Shown: positions 56,158 through 64,000 of the stretch, one piece after another
Numbering within the stretch: position 1 is the first letter of the stretch
Layout: every line of letters starts with the position of its first letter
The notes under the pieces: model-generated
Databases searched by the model: none
The model's input: only the letters and a program-made list of their open reading frames with translations
What the model was told of the DNA's origin: nothing
NCBI RefSeq assembly: GCF_017254845.1
Contig: NZ_JAFKCU010000001.1
Location: 124,001 to 188,000 of the forward strand
Direction of reading: 5' to 3'
DNA from: Algoriphagus pacificus
GTDB lineage: Bacteria > Bacteroidota > Bacteroidia > Cytophagales > Cyclobacteriaceae
Length of the DNA stretch: 64,000 nt
Translations under genes and position numbers: made by a program

Positions 56158-57236
56158 GCTACTAGTTTTTCTAATTCTTTTCGAATGGCAATCGCAGCAT
56201 CTGGTTTTGCCAATTCTTTTATGTTTTTCCCCAATGCTTCTCCAATAGCCGTATCCTGCATCAGTTCATCAAGTTTTGTTTTAAGTGCTCCCACTGCCTC
56301 ACGATCTTTCAAAAGCCAAGCAGCTCCGTGGCTCACATAGGCCATCGCGTTTTTGGTTTGATGATCTTCAGCCACATTTGGAGAAGGGATGAAAATCACC
56401 GGCTTTCCAACAAGAGACAATTCTGAAACTGACAAAGCCCCGGCACGCGAAACGATGACATCTGCCGCAGCATAAGCCAAATCCATTTCCCGGATAAATT
56501 CTCTCAAGTGGATATTTTTCAGTCCAGAGGCCGAAGTCTTCTCAAGCATTTCCTTGAAATAAAACTTACCCGACTGCCAAAGCACCTGATACCCTGCTTT
56601 GTCCAAAGCTTTCATATCCTTCAAAACAGCCTGATTTAAGGTTCTTGCTCCTAATGAGCCTCCTAAAATCAGAATGCATTTTTTTCCTTCTTCTAATCCA
56701 AAATGTGCTAGCGCCTTTTCCCGCTTTCCTTCCAACTCAAGAATGTCTTTGCGAACTGGATTTCCAGTGTAGGTTATTTTTTCCGCAGGGAAAAACTGCT
56801 CCATGTTTGGATAAGCCACACATATTTTTCTTGCCTTTTTTGCCAAAATCTTATTGGTCAAACCAGCATAAGAGTTTTGCTCCTGAACCAAGGTTGGGAT
56901 TCCTTTACTTTGAGCAGCGTACAAAACAGGTCCGCTGGCATAGCCTCCCACTCCCACTACAACATCTGGCTTAAAATCCTTTACTATCTTTTTCGCCTGG
57001 TTAAGACTCTTGAGCAGTTTGAAAGGGAATTTCAAATTCTCCAAAGTCAATTTTCTCTGTAATCCTGCCACTGGCAATCCTTCAATTCTATAGCCAGCTT
57101 CCGGTACTTTTTGCATTTCCATTTTGCCCAAAGCACCTACAAATAGAACTTCGCTGTCTGGATATTCTTCTTTCCAGGCATTCGCAATGGCAATAGCAGG
57201 ATAGATGTGGCCACCTGTTCCTCCTCCACTGATCAT
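56154..57236 (-). CDS. murG: Lipid II synthase MurG (start uncertain)
   Basis: 360 residues from the first ATG at 57236; transfers GlcNAc to lipid I. MISGGGTGGHIYPAIAIA is the N-terminal glycine loop, GGYASGPVLYAA and LQEQNSYAGLTNKILA follow, and ILGGSLGARTLN, SRAGALSVSELSLVGKP, IPSPNVAEDHQTKNA complete the GT28 UDP-GlcNAc site. At ATG 57236 the protein begins in the middle of the first beta strand; in-frame upstream codons encode ...K-R-T-Y-R-I and would complete it, but between there and the stop at 57278 there is no ATG, GTG or TTG. The true start may be a CTG or ATC, or this enzyme tolerates a short N-terminus. Confidence 0.93.
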   Translation of the reverse strand: MISGGGTGGHIYPAIAIANAWKEEYPDSEVLFVGALGKMEMQKVPEAGYRIEGLPVAGLQRKLTLENLKFPFKLLKSLNQAKKIVKDFKPDVVVGVGGYASGPVLYAAQSKGIPTLVQEQNSYAGLTNKILAKKARKICVAYPNMEQFFPAEKITYTGNPVRKDILELEGKREKALAHFGLEEGKKCILILGGSLGARTLNQAVLKDMKALDKAGYQVLWQSGKFYFKEMLEKTSASGLKNIHLREFIREMDLAYAAADVIVSRAGALSVSELSLVGKPVIFIPSPNVAEDHQTKNAMAYVSHGAAWLLKDREAVGALKTKLDELMQDTAIGEALGKNIKELAKPDAAIAIRKELEKLVA

Positions 57237-57264
57237 GATGCGATATGTTCTTTTCGTTTCGATG

Positions 57265-58434
57265 TTATGCAGTTTTTAATCTTGACTTATTCAATGCACC
57301 AACTGTACTCGCAGATTCCTCATCCTGATGGTCTCCCCGACTCACAGAAAGGATAATACCGAGAGAAATCCCGGTAAACACCAAGGATGTTCCTCCCATA
57401 CTCAATAGAGGTAGTGGCAATCCTGTGATAGGACCTAATCCTACAGCAACAGCCATATTGACTAGGGCCTGGATAACCAAAGCGAAGCTGAGTCCTGCGG
57501 ATAGCAGACCTCCGAAGGCCTTATTGGAATTTGCGACGATTCTCATGCCGCGGTATAGCAATGCCAGATATAGGAAAAGCACTGACACTCCTCCCACCAA
57601 TCCATATTCTTCGATGATAATGGCGTAGATAAAATCTGAATAAGGATGCGGCAAAGAATTTCTCTGTTCACTGTTTCCTGGACCTTTGCCAGTCACTCCT
57701 CCAGTTGCTATGGCGATATAGGATTGCTCCGCTTGGAAAGGCACTTCCTCCTCATCCATAAAGGCTTCAATTCTGGAAAAGAAAGTTTCTCCACGTTGTC
57801 CCAAAAAGACAGCCGCAGTTAATCCCAACATTCCCACCATGACAACCATGGCTAGATATTTTACCGGAACTCTTCCTACAAACATGATCAGCAAGCAAGT
57901 CAAAAGAAGAAGGATCGCTGTGGACATATTCGCAAGCGCTATCAATAGGCAAATGATACCGATGGCAATGATGATTGGGACAAAGGTGTTTTTGAAGTCC
58001 TTAATATTATTCTGTTTTCTGGCCAACATAGCTGCCAAAGCAGCAATCAGGGCTAATTTGGCTAAGTCAGAAGGCTGGAAAGCCTGATTGATCACAGGGA
58101 TAGTCAACCATCTATTCGCTTCATTGATGTTGGATCCAAACATGTAGGTCAACAACAATAGCGGAATAGATAAATACATAGCCAATCTGGCATACAGCGC
58201 ATAATTTCTATAAGGAATCTTGTGCGCAAACCACATCACTACCAAGGACACCAAAACCAAGAATGAATGTCTGAATAGATATACTTCTGTATTTCCTCCG
58301 GCATACTTATAGGCCAAAGAACCTGTAGCGGAATACACTACCAGAATACTGAAAAGCGAAAGCAAAATCACAATCCCCCAGATTAAGGGATCGCCTTTGA
58401 AATGCTCATCTATCCATGCTTTAAACTGATTCAT
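57265..58434 (-). CDS. ftsW: Lipid II polymerase FtsW (SEDS family)
   Basis: 389 residues with about ten transmembrane helices. Family signatures include ANEANRWLTIP-like NINEANRWLTIPVINQAFQPSDLAKLAL with the catalytic-loop region, and PITGLPLPLLSMGGTSLVFTGI near the end. Polymerises lipid II at the septum together with FtsI. Overlaps the murD stop by ATGA; 29 nt before the murG ATG. The C-terminal 25 residues are charged and cytosolic. Confidence 0.96.
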   Translation of the reverse strand: MNQFKAWIDEHFKGDPLIWGIVILLSLFSILVVYSATGSLAYKYAGGNTEVYLFRHSFLVLVSLVVMWFAHKIPYRNYALYARLAMYLSIPLLLLTYMFGSNINEANRWLTIPVINQAFQPSDLAKLALIAALAAMLARKQNNIKDFKNTFVPIIIAIGIICLLIALANMSTAILLLLTCLLIMFVGRVPVKYLAMVVMVGMLGLTAAVFLGQRGETFFSRIEAFMDEEEVPFQAEQSYIAIATGGVTGKGPGNSEQRNSLPHPYSDFIYAIIIEEYGLVGGVSVLFLYLALLYRGMRIVANSNKAFGGLLSAGLSFALVIQALVNMAVAVGLGPITGLPLPLLSMGGTSLVFTGISLGIILSVSRGDHQDEESASTVGALNKSRLKTA

Positions 58435-59783
58435 GCGATGGTTTCTGGTTTGAGTTCTTGAACAGCGGCACGAAATTGATTGCCGCGATCTTCATAATTC
58501 TTAAACAAGTCAAAACTTGCACATGCTGGCGAAAGCAAGACCACATCACCAGGCACGCCTAGAAGTTGTCCCCAGCTTACTGCTTCTTTGATATCCTGAG
58601 TTTCCCGGATATCATTGATCAAGGGATGAAATGCTTTTTTCAGCTTTTCATTATCCTTTCCAAGGCAGATCAGACATTTCACCTTTTCTTCTACAATTGA
58701 AGAGACTACACTGTAGTCATTTCCCTTATCCACACCTCCAGCTATCCAGATCAATGGATTTTTATAGGCATCTAATGCATAAGCTGTTGCTTCTACATTC
58801 GTTCCTTTGCTGTCATTGATGAATTTTACTCCATCAATTTCTCTTATAAGTTCCATGCGATGCGGTGCATTCTTAAATGTGCCAAAAGCTTTAATCATTG
58901 AAGCTTCATCCACACCAGCCATCAAAGCTGCCATTCCCGCGCAAAGGGCATTCATGAGGTTATGCTCACCTTGGATCGAAAGTGCATCCACTGGAATGGT
59001 TGCAGATCCTTCGGGAGTTTTTAGGACAAGAGCATCCTCAGAAACAAATGCTCCTTTATCAACTTTTTGATCCTTAGAAATCCAGAAAGTTTCTGGCCTG
59101 AACTTCGCTTTTTTCAATCCTTCTTGAGTAAAAGGATCTGCTACATTCAGAATAGCCTGGTTTCTGGAACTCATATTTTTAAACAGTCGGAATTTCGACT
59201 GGATATAATTATCGATTTGGTAATCGTACCGATCCATATGATCTGGCGTGATATTGGTCAAAATCGCAATGGAAGGTTTGAAGCTGAAGAATCCATCGAT
59301 CTGAAAACTGCTGCATTCTATGACCCACCAATCGTGATCTTTTTCAAGCAACTGAGCTGCCCAACTTTTACCTACATTTCCTGCCAATCCTACATCCAAA
59401 CCTGCTTCCTTGAGCAAATGATAGGTAAGTAGTGTTGTAGTGGTTTTCCCATTAGTACCGGTAATCGCAATAATTTTACCTGCGCTAAAGCGATAAGCAA
59501 ATTCAAGTTCATCGATAACTGCAATACCTTCTTCCAAGGCCTTTTTGACAATAGATGCACTAGTCGGAATTCCTGGTGATTTGATGATCAAATCAGAATT
59601 CAGAATCACCGCCTCGGAATGCAATCCTTCCTCAAAAGGAATCTCTTCCATCTCCAGCAGAGCTTTTCTGGCGTCGGAAATTTTACCGGCATCAGAAACC
59701 CAAACGGCAAAGCCATTCCGTTTTGCGAGCATCGCTGCTCCCAATCCGCTTTCTCCTGCTCCCAGAATGGCTATTTGTTTCAT
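58431..59783 (-). CDS. murD: UDP-N-acetylmuramoylalanine-D-glutamate ligase
   Basis: 450 residues; adds D-Glu. AILGAGESGLGAAMLAKRN is the N-terminal UDP-binding loop, [18 protein letters not shown] the ATP loop at about 106-123, TPDHMDRYD and NDSKGTNVEATAYAL are catalytic and domain-3 motifs, and LLSPACASFDLFKNYEDRG is the C-terminal MurD hallmark. The stop overlaps ftsW by 4 nt; mraY is 7 nt upstream. Confidence 0.97.
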   Translation of the reverse strand: MKQIAILGAGESGLGAAMLAKRNGFAVWVSDAGKISDARKALLEMEEIPFEEGLHSEAVILNSDLIIKSPGIPTSASIVKKALEEGIAVIDELEFAYRFSAGKIIAITGTNGKTTTTLLTYHLLKEAGLDVGLAGNVGKSWAAQLLEKDHDWWVIECSSFQIDGFFSFKPSIAILTNITPDHMDRYDYQIDNYIQSKFRLFKNMSSRNQAILNVADPFTQEGLKKAKFRPETFWISKDQKVDKGAFVSEDALVLKTPEGSATIPVDALSIQGEHNLMNALCAGMAALMAGVDEASMIKAFGTFKNAPHRMELIREIDGVKFINDSKGTNVEATAYALDAYKNPLIWIAGGVDKGNDYSVVSSIVEEKVKCLICLGKDNEKLKKAFHPLINDIRETQDIKEAVSWGQLLGVPGDVVLLSPACASFDLFKNYEDRGNQFRAAVQELKPETIA

Positions 59784-59790
59784 TTTCTTT

Positions 59791-61002
59791 TTATCTCAAC
59801 TTTAATATTGCAAGCGTAATTACTGCTAATAGAATACCTACAATCCAAAAGCGAGTGACGATTTTGGCTTCAGGAATATTCTTTTTCTGATAATGATGAT
59901 GCAGGGGCGACATCAGGAAAATCCTTCTTCCCTCCCCATATTTTTTCTTCGTGTATTTGAAATAACTCACCTGAAGAATCACACTAACATTTTCGATAAG
60001 GAAGACTCCGCACATGATCGGAATCAAGAGTTCTTTTCGAAGTGTCAATGCCAAAACAGCGATTACTCCTCCCAGCATCAAACTTCCAGTATCTCCCATA
60101 AACACCTGGGCTGGGTAGGCATTGTACCAGAGGAATCCGATACAAGCTCCGATAAATGCCGAAGTGAAAATCACCAACTCACCTGAATTAGGGATAAACA
60201 TGACATTGAGGTATTGGGAGAAAATGGCGTTACCGCTGATGTAAGCAAAAATGGCAATGGTCAGACCGATAATAGCAGAAGTACCCGCCGCCAAACCGTC
60301 AATTCCATCGGTTATATTGGCCCCATTTGATACCGCTGTGATAATGAAAATCACCACTAGGATATACAATACCGGAGTCATTGATTCCCCCAAGAAATCC
60401 AACAATGTCTCGTAGTTCAGCTCATTGTTCTTGACAAATGGAATGGTGGTTTTAGCCACGTTGACATCTTTGAAAGCTGGTGTTTCCACAACTCCTTCTT
60501 CGATTGAAACAGGGTTTTGGAATTCCCGGATGACAACATCTTCATTGAAATAAAGCGTAGCGCCGACGATGATACCAATCCCTATTTGTCCAACGATTTT
60601 GAACCTTCCGGCCAGTCCTTCTTTGTTTTTCCTGAATACCTTGATGTAATCATCCAGAAAACCGATTCCGCCTAACCAAACAGTGGTAATCAACAATAAT
60701 AGGATGTACACATTATTGAGATCTGCAAATAGCAAAGTCGGGATCAAGATCGCTGCAATCATCATCAGACCTCCCATTGTCGGAGTTCCTTTTTTCTGGG
60801 ATTGTCCTTCCAAACCCAGATCTCTGACAGTCTCCCCAATTTGTTTTCTTCTGATCCAATTGATGATATTCTTACCAAAAGTGATTGTGATAATCAGAGA
60901 GAAAAACGCAGCCATACCCGCCCGGAAGGAAATGTATCGAAACACTCCTGTGCCCGGGATGTCTAAGACTTGATCTAAATACTCAAAAATCGGATACAAC
61001 AT
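59791..61002 (-). CDS. mraY: Phospho-N-acetylmuramoyl-pentapeptide transferase
   Basis: 403 residues, integral membrane enzyme making lipid [14 protein letters not shown] (about 70-82), [20 protein letters not shown] with the catalytic Asp pair (about 108-127), [15 protein letters not shown] (about 230-244) and [21 protein letters not shown] near the end are complete. About 45 residues between the two central motif blocks ([19 protein letters not shown] and following) form a soluble insertion that makes the protein longer than the about 360-residue Escherichia coli enzyme, as usual in Bacteroidota. 2 nt separate it from murE. Confidence 0.97.
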   Translation of the reverse strand: MLYPIFEYLDQVLDIPGTGVFRYISFRAGMAAFFSLIITITFGKNIINWIRRKQIGETVRDLGLEGQSQKKGTPTMGGLMMIAAILIPTLLFADLNNVYILLLLITTVWLGGIGFLDDYIKVFRKNKEGLAGRFKIVGQIGIGIIVGATLYFNEDVVIREFQNPVSIEEGVVETPAFKDVNVAKTTIPFVKNNELNYETLLDFLGESMTPVLYILVVIFIITAVSNGANITDGIDGLAAGTSAIIGLTIAIFAYISGNAIFSQYLNVMFIPNSGELVIFTSAFIGACIGFLWYNAYPAQVFMGDTGSLMLGGVIAVLALTLRKELLIPIMCGVFLIENVSVILQVSYFKYTKKKYGEGRRIFLMSPLHHHYQKKNIPEAKIVTRFWIVGILLAVITLAILKLR

Positions 61003-61004
61003 TC

Positions 61005-62468
61005 TTAGTTCGAGGTCAATTGGGTTAAATACTCTGTCACCACTTCTGCATCATCGAAATGGTGTTTTACTCCCTGAATCTCCTGGTAATCCTCATGTCC
61101 TTTACCAGCAATCAGGATGATATCTCCTTTATTAGAAAGCATACAAGCTGTTTTAATTGCCTCTCTGCGATCTTCAATTGTCAATGTTTTTCTAAGTTCT
61201 GTCGGGCCAATACCTGCCTGCATATCTTTTAGAATAGCCATCGGTTCTTCAAATCTTGGATTGTCCGAGGTCAAAATCGCTTTATCGCTCTCCTGAACAG
61301 CAATTTTTGCCATGATCGGCCTCTTGGTTTTGTCACGATTTCCTCCACATCCTACGATCGTGATCAATTGCTCATTTCCAGTCCTTACGCCATTGATAGT
61401 TTTCAGCACGTTGTCCAATGCATCGGGCGTATGTGCATAATCTACAATCGCGGTAATGCCACCTATTGAAATTCTATCGAATCGACCTTTGGCACCTTTT
61501 ATTCCTGAAAGCTCCCGCAAAACTTCTTCTTCATCTTCTCCCAAGAGGATCGCTGTTCCCAGCACTCCCAAAAGGTTGTATGCATTGAAAGATCCTATCA
61601 TTCTGAACCAGACCAACTTTCCGTTGATATCCAATTCCAATCCTTCTAGTGTATTTGAAATGATTTTTGCTTTGAAATCAGATGGAGTCTTCAATCCAAA
61701 AGTCTGATGAACAGCCTTGCAGTTTTGAAGCATGACCATTCCTCTTTTGTCATCCCCATTCACTAAGGCAAATGCATCTTTAGGCAGATCATCGAAGAGT
61801 TTTTTCTTGGCTTTGATGTATTCATCAAAAGTCAAGTGGTAGTCTAGGTGATCATGGGAAATATTTGTGAAAACGGCTCCTGCAAGCTTTAAACCTGCTA
61901 TTCTCTCCTGCACTATGGCATGTGAACTCGCTTCCATAAAGCAATGAGTACATCCAGCATCGACCATTTTGCGAAGCAAAGCCTGTACGCTTACCGAGTC
62001 AGGTGTGGTATGAGTCGCAGGAATTACTACTTCATTGATTTTATTTTCAACAGTGGAAAGCAAGCCAGTGCTATAACCCATACCTAGGTAAAGCTGATGG
62101 AGTAAGGTCACCGTGGTGGTTTTTCCATTGGTTCCCGTAACTGCTACTACTTTGATCTTCTCTGATGGATTGTCAAAATAATTTGCAGCCATGATTCCCA
62201 TCGCTCGGGCAGCGCTTACTACTTGGATATAGGCTATGCCTTCAGTAAGTTTTTCGGGTAGCCTCTCGCAAATGATCACGGTTGCACCTTTTGCCAAGGC
62301 AGCATCAATGAAATCATGCCCGTCGACTTGGGTTCCCGGGATTGCCACAAAAACAGAACGCTCCTGTACTTTGCGGCTATCAAAGACAATATCCTGAATC
62401 CGCAACTCCATATCACCGGTGGTGCTGACCAAGGAAACTTTATATAATATGTCTTTAAGTACTTTCAT
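61005..62468 (-). CDS. murE: UDP-MurNAc-tripeptide ligase (meso-diaminopimelate type)
   Basis: 487 residues; adds the third amino acid of the stem peptide. [17 protein letters not shown] at the N-terminus, ATP loop [16 protein letters not shown] (about 111-126), [13 protein letters not shown], and the specificity motif [11 protein letters not shown], in which the Arg of DNPR recognises meso-diaminopimelate, as opposed to DNPA for lysine. So the wall is predicted to be of the meso-DAP type. Start codon overlaps the ftsI stop by one base (TAATG). Confidence 0.97.
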   Translation of the reverse strand: MKVLKDILYKVSLVSTTGDMELRIQDIVFDSRKVQERSVFVAIPGTQVDGHDFIDAALAKGATVIICERLPEKLTEGIAYIQVVSAARAMGIMAANYFDNPSEKIKVVAVTGTNGKTTTVTLLHQLYLGMGYSTGLLSTVENKINEVVIPATHTTPDSVSVQALLRKMVDAGCTHCFMEASSHAIVQERIAGLKLAGAVFTNISHDHLDYHLTFDEYIKAKKKLFDDLPKDAFALVNGDDKRGMVMLQNCKAVHQTFGLKTPSDFKAKIISNTLEGLELDINGKLVWFRMIGSFNAYNLLGVLGTAILLGEDEEEVLRELSGIKGAKGRFDRISIGGITAIVDYAHTPDALDNVLKTINGVRTGNEQLITIVGCGGNRDKTKRPIMAKIAVQESDKAILTSDNPRFEEPMAILKDMQAGIGPTELRKTLTIEDRREAIKTACMLSNKGDIILIAGKGHEDYQEIQGVKHHFDDAEVVTEYLTQLTSN

Positions 62469-64000
62469 TAGCCCAATACAAGGTTAATAGTGGCATTCTT
62501 TATTACTTCGGTTCCTGGCGTAAGTGATTGGTTTTTGACCACTCCCTTTCCAGAATAATTTACTTTCAGTCCTTTGTTTTCAAGGATAAATAAGGCATCT
62601 CTAAGAGGCAATCCTGTCACATCTGGTATTTGAGGCGTATCAACCTCTGTGTTCTGCCATTGGATAGTTTCACCTGTAGAAACTGTTCTTACCCATTGCT
62701 CGGAATTTGCAGGACTGGCTTTTACTCCCAGTTCTTCGAAGATCTCATTCATTTCTTCACCTCTTCCGGCTCGGATATAAGGCATTTTTGGATTTGTATT
62801 TTCAGCCTGGAAAATCTGACTTTGATTGTGAGGATTCAATTCAATATCCAGCGCATAGATTCTGTCTGCGATTTCTTTAAAGACTGGAGCAGAAACATCG
62901 CCACCGTATGCCGCAAATCCTTTTGGATTATCAATCACCACGATCATGGAATATTTCGGATGATCGGCAGGGAAGTAACCCGCAAAACTGGTGTAGTACT
63001 TTTGGGTATATCTCCCGTCAATTAGCTTCTGTGCAGTACCTGTTTTACCAGCTATTTTATAATCTGAATTCGCAATATTTTTGGCAGTTCCTCTTACTAC
63101 TACACCCTCCAATAATTCCTGCAAAAGTTTGATTGTCTTTTCGGAAGCAATAGCTTTTCGAACAATTTCAGGTTCATATTCTTCTTCCAGGGTATTACCT
63201 TTTGCAATTGCCTTCACGATGTATGGTTTCATCATGGTCCCACCATTCGCTACGGCATTATATAATGCAAGTGTATGCAATGGATTCACCTTGATTTCAT
63301 ACCCTATTGAAATCCATGGAAGGGAGGTTCCATACCAGTTTTTATCTCCTGGCTTTTTGAAATAAGGTTTTCCTTCTCCGACGAGCTGGAATCCAAAAGG
63401 CTCCTTTATCCCAACCTGATCCATGTAAGCCATGAACTTGGAAGGACTTGACCCAAAATGCTCATCCACCAATTTGGATACAGCCACATTGGAAGATTTT
63501 TCAAAAGCCTCACGGATTGTAAGCGTACCATAACCGCCATTTTTGGCATCACGCATGGTTCTGTCATAGAATTTATGCGCTCCGTTTCCAGTTTCTATCT
63601 TATCATTCAGGCTGATTTTATTCTCTTCCAAAAGAGCCAGCATAGAAAGCAATTTGAAAGTGGATCCAGGCTCAGTATTTCCCTGATCGCCGATGGCAAA
63701 ATTGTAGTTTTCACCATAGCCATTTCCACTCTTGTTCTTTTGAAGGTTTGCGATGGCTTTGATCTGTCCTGTTTTTACTTCCATCACAATGACAGAACCG
63801 AATTCAGCTTCTCGATCCACTAATTGTCTTAAAAGAGCGGTTTCAGCAACATCCTGAATGTTGACATCCAAAGTCGTAATGACATCATACCCATTTTCAG
63901 GCTTGACATCTTCCGCATCAAATACCGGCTTCCAACTTCCTCCAGCCAATCGCTGGAATAAAGCTTTGCCATCCTGACCTTTCAGGTAATCATTGAAGGA
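62468..64000 (-). CDS. ftsI: Penicillin-binding protein 3/FtsI-like transpeptidase, C-terminal part (cut by window edge)
   Basis: The frame is open to the end of the window, so the N-terminus lies outside; the TTG at 63949 is internal. The visible part has all transpeptidase motifs: SxxK as S-T-F-K in TEPGSTFKLLSML, SxN as S-S-N in EKSSNVAVSKL, and KTG in AGKTGTAQ. It ends with one PASTA domain (IPDVTGLPLRDALFILENKG, then NQSLTPGTEV), a feature of the Bacteroidota division PBP not found in Escherichia coli FtsI. It cross-links septal peptidoglycan with FtsW. The gene is the upstream end, within this window, of the division cluster. Confidence 0.95.
   Translation of the reverse strand, partial: SFNDYLKGQDGKALFQRLAGGSWKPVFDAEDVKPENGYDVITTLDVNIQDVAETALLRQLVDREAEFGSVIVMEVKTGQIKAIANLQKNKSGNGYGENYNFAIGDQGNTEPGSTFKLLSMLALLEENKISLNDKIETGNGAHKFYDRTMRDAKNGGYGTLTIREAFEKSSNVAVSKLVDEHFGSSPSKFMAYMDQVGIKEPFGFQLVGEGKPYFKKPGDKNWYGTSLPWISIGYEIKVNPLHTLALYNAVANGGTMMKPYIVKAIAKGNTLEEEYEPEIVRKAIASEKTIKLLQELLEGVVVRGTAKNIANSDYKIAGKTGTAQKLIDGRYTQKYYTSFAGYFPADHPKYSMIVVIDNPKGFAAYGGDVSAPVFKEIADRIYALDIELNPHNQSQIFQAENTNPKMPYIRAGRGEEMNEIFEELGVKASPANSEQWVRTVSTGETIQWQNTEVDTPQIPDVTGLPLRDALFILENKGLKVNYSGKGVVKNQSLTPGTEVIKNATINLVLG

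Noticed and set aside
1-64000. CRISPR arrays, restriction-modification, toxin-antitoxin, prophage, insertion sequences
   Set aside because: Scanning protein products and repeats gave no regularly spaced repeats, no methylase or nuclease pair, no small toxin/antitoxin pair, no phage structural genes, no transposase.

Overview
The window reads as chromosome of a Bacteroidota member, most likely a Cytophagales/Cyclobacteriaceae-type marine or freshwater heterotroph (Algoriphagus-like; this is inferred from gene content, not from a marker search). Diagnostic features are a gldA-gldF-gldG gliding cluster, a TonB receptor/DUF4249 lipoprotein pair, a DUF4290-murA pair, an FtsZ with a long acidic linker, many lipoproteins and Tat-type signals on periplasmic enzymes, and a division/cell-wall cluster in Bacteroidota gene order. 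No rRNA, tRNA, CRISPR array, transposase, integrase or phage gene was seen.

Layout. 0-3 kb: the 3' part of an FG-GAP/VCBS repeat protein followed by a vanadium-haloperoxidase-type lipoprotein. 3-8 kb: trehalose metabolism (fused OtsA-OtsB and a GH15 glucoamylase/trehalase) facing each other across a peptidoglycan amidase. 8-10.3 kb (minus): ECF sigma factor, its anti-sigma factor, gmk and nadD in one tight operon. 10.4-16.6 kb (plus): lipid A-type acyltransferase, UvrD/PcrA helicase, DUF4290, murA (catalytic Cys replaced by Asp) and a GT61 glycosyltransferase. 16.7-19.2 kb: sugar-acid dehydratase plus SDR dehydrogenase. 19.2-21 kb: a small lipoprotein, then an A+T-rich VOC gene enclosed by inverted repeats and followed by an unexplained structured element. 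21-35.9 kb: accessory metabolism: exported NIF3-like protein, GMC oxidoreductase with gluconate-dehydrogenase subunit 3, a large beta-solenoid repeat protein, M20 peptidase, GH25 lysozyme, two convergent sulfatases, a Na/Pi-type transporter, and Tat-exported Gfo/Idh/MocA and TIM-barrel sugar proteins. 36-38 kb: small VOC, NmrA-like and VF530 genes separated by palindromic elements. 38-44.4 kb (minus): dnaN, gldGFA, a redoxin and an SDR. 44.5-50.9 kb: M20 amidohydrolase, DUF4249/TonB pair, purine nucleoside phosphorylase, NADPH-FMN reductase. 50.9-64 kb (minus): ftsI-murE-mraY-murD-ftsW-murG-murC-ftsQ-ftsA-ftsZ, most junctions overlapping by 1-4 nt, with ftsI running off the right edge.

The best-supported coherent modules are the division/peptidoglycan cluster, the gliding ABC cluster and trehalose synthesis/turnover. 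The most unexplained structure is at 20.06-20.89 kb: an A+T-rich gene between matching inverted repeats, followed by two inverted-repeat stems whose arms interleave (pseudoknot topology) and whose only two mismatches become G-U pairs when read from the minus strand. A second unexplained element is a compact three-way-junction fold just upstream of the gene at 36555. I see no convincing known defence or secretion system beyond these.
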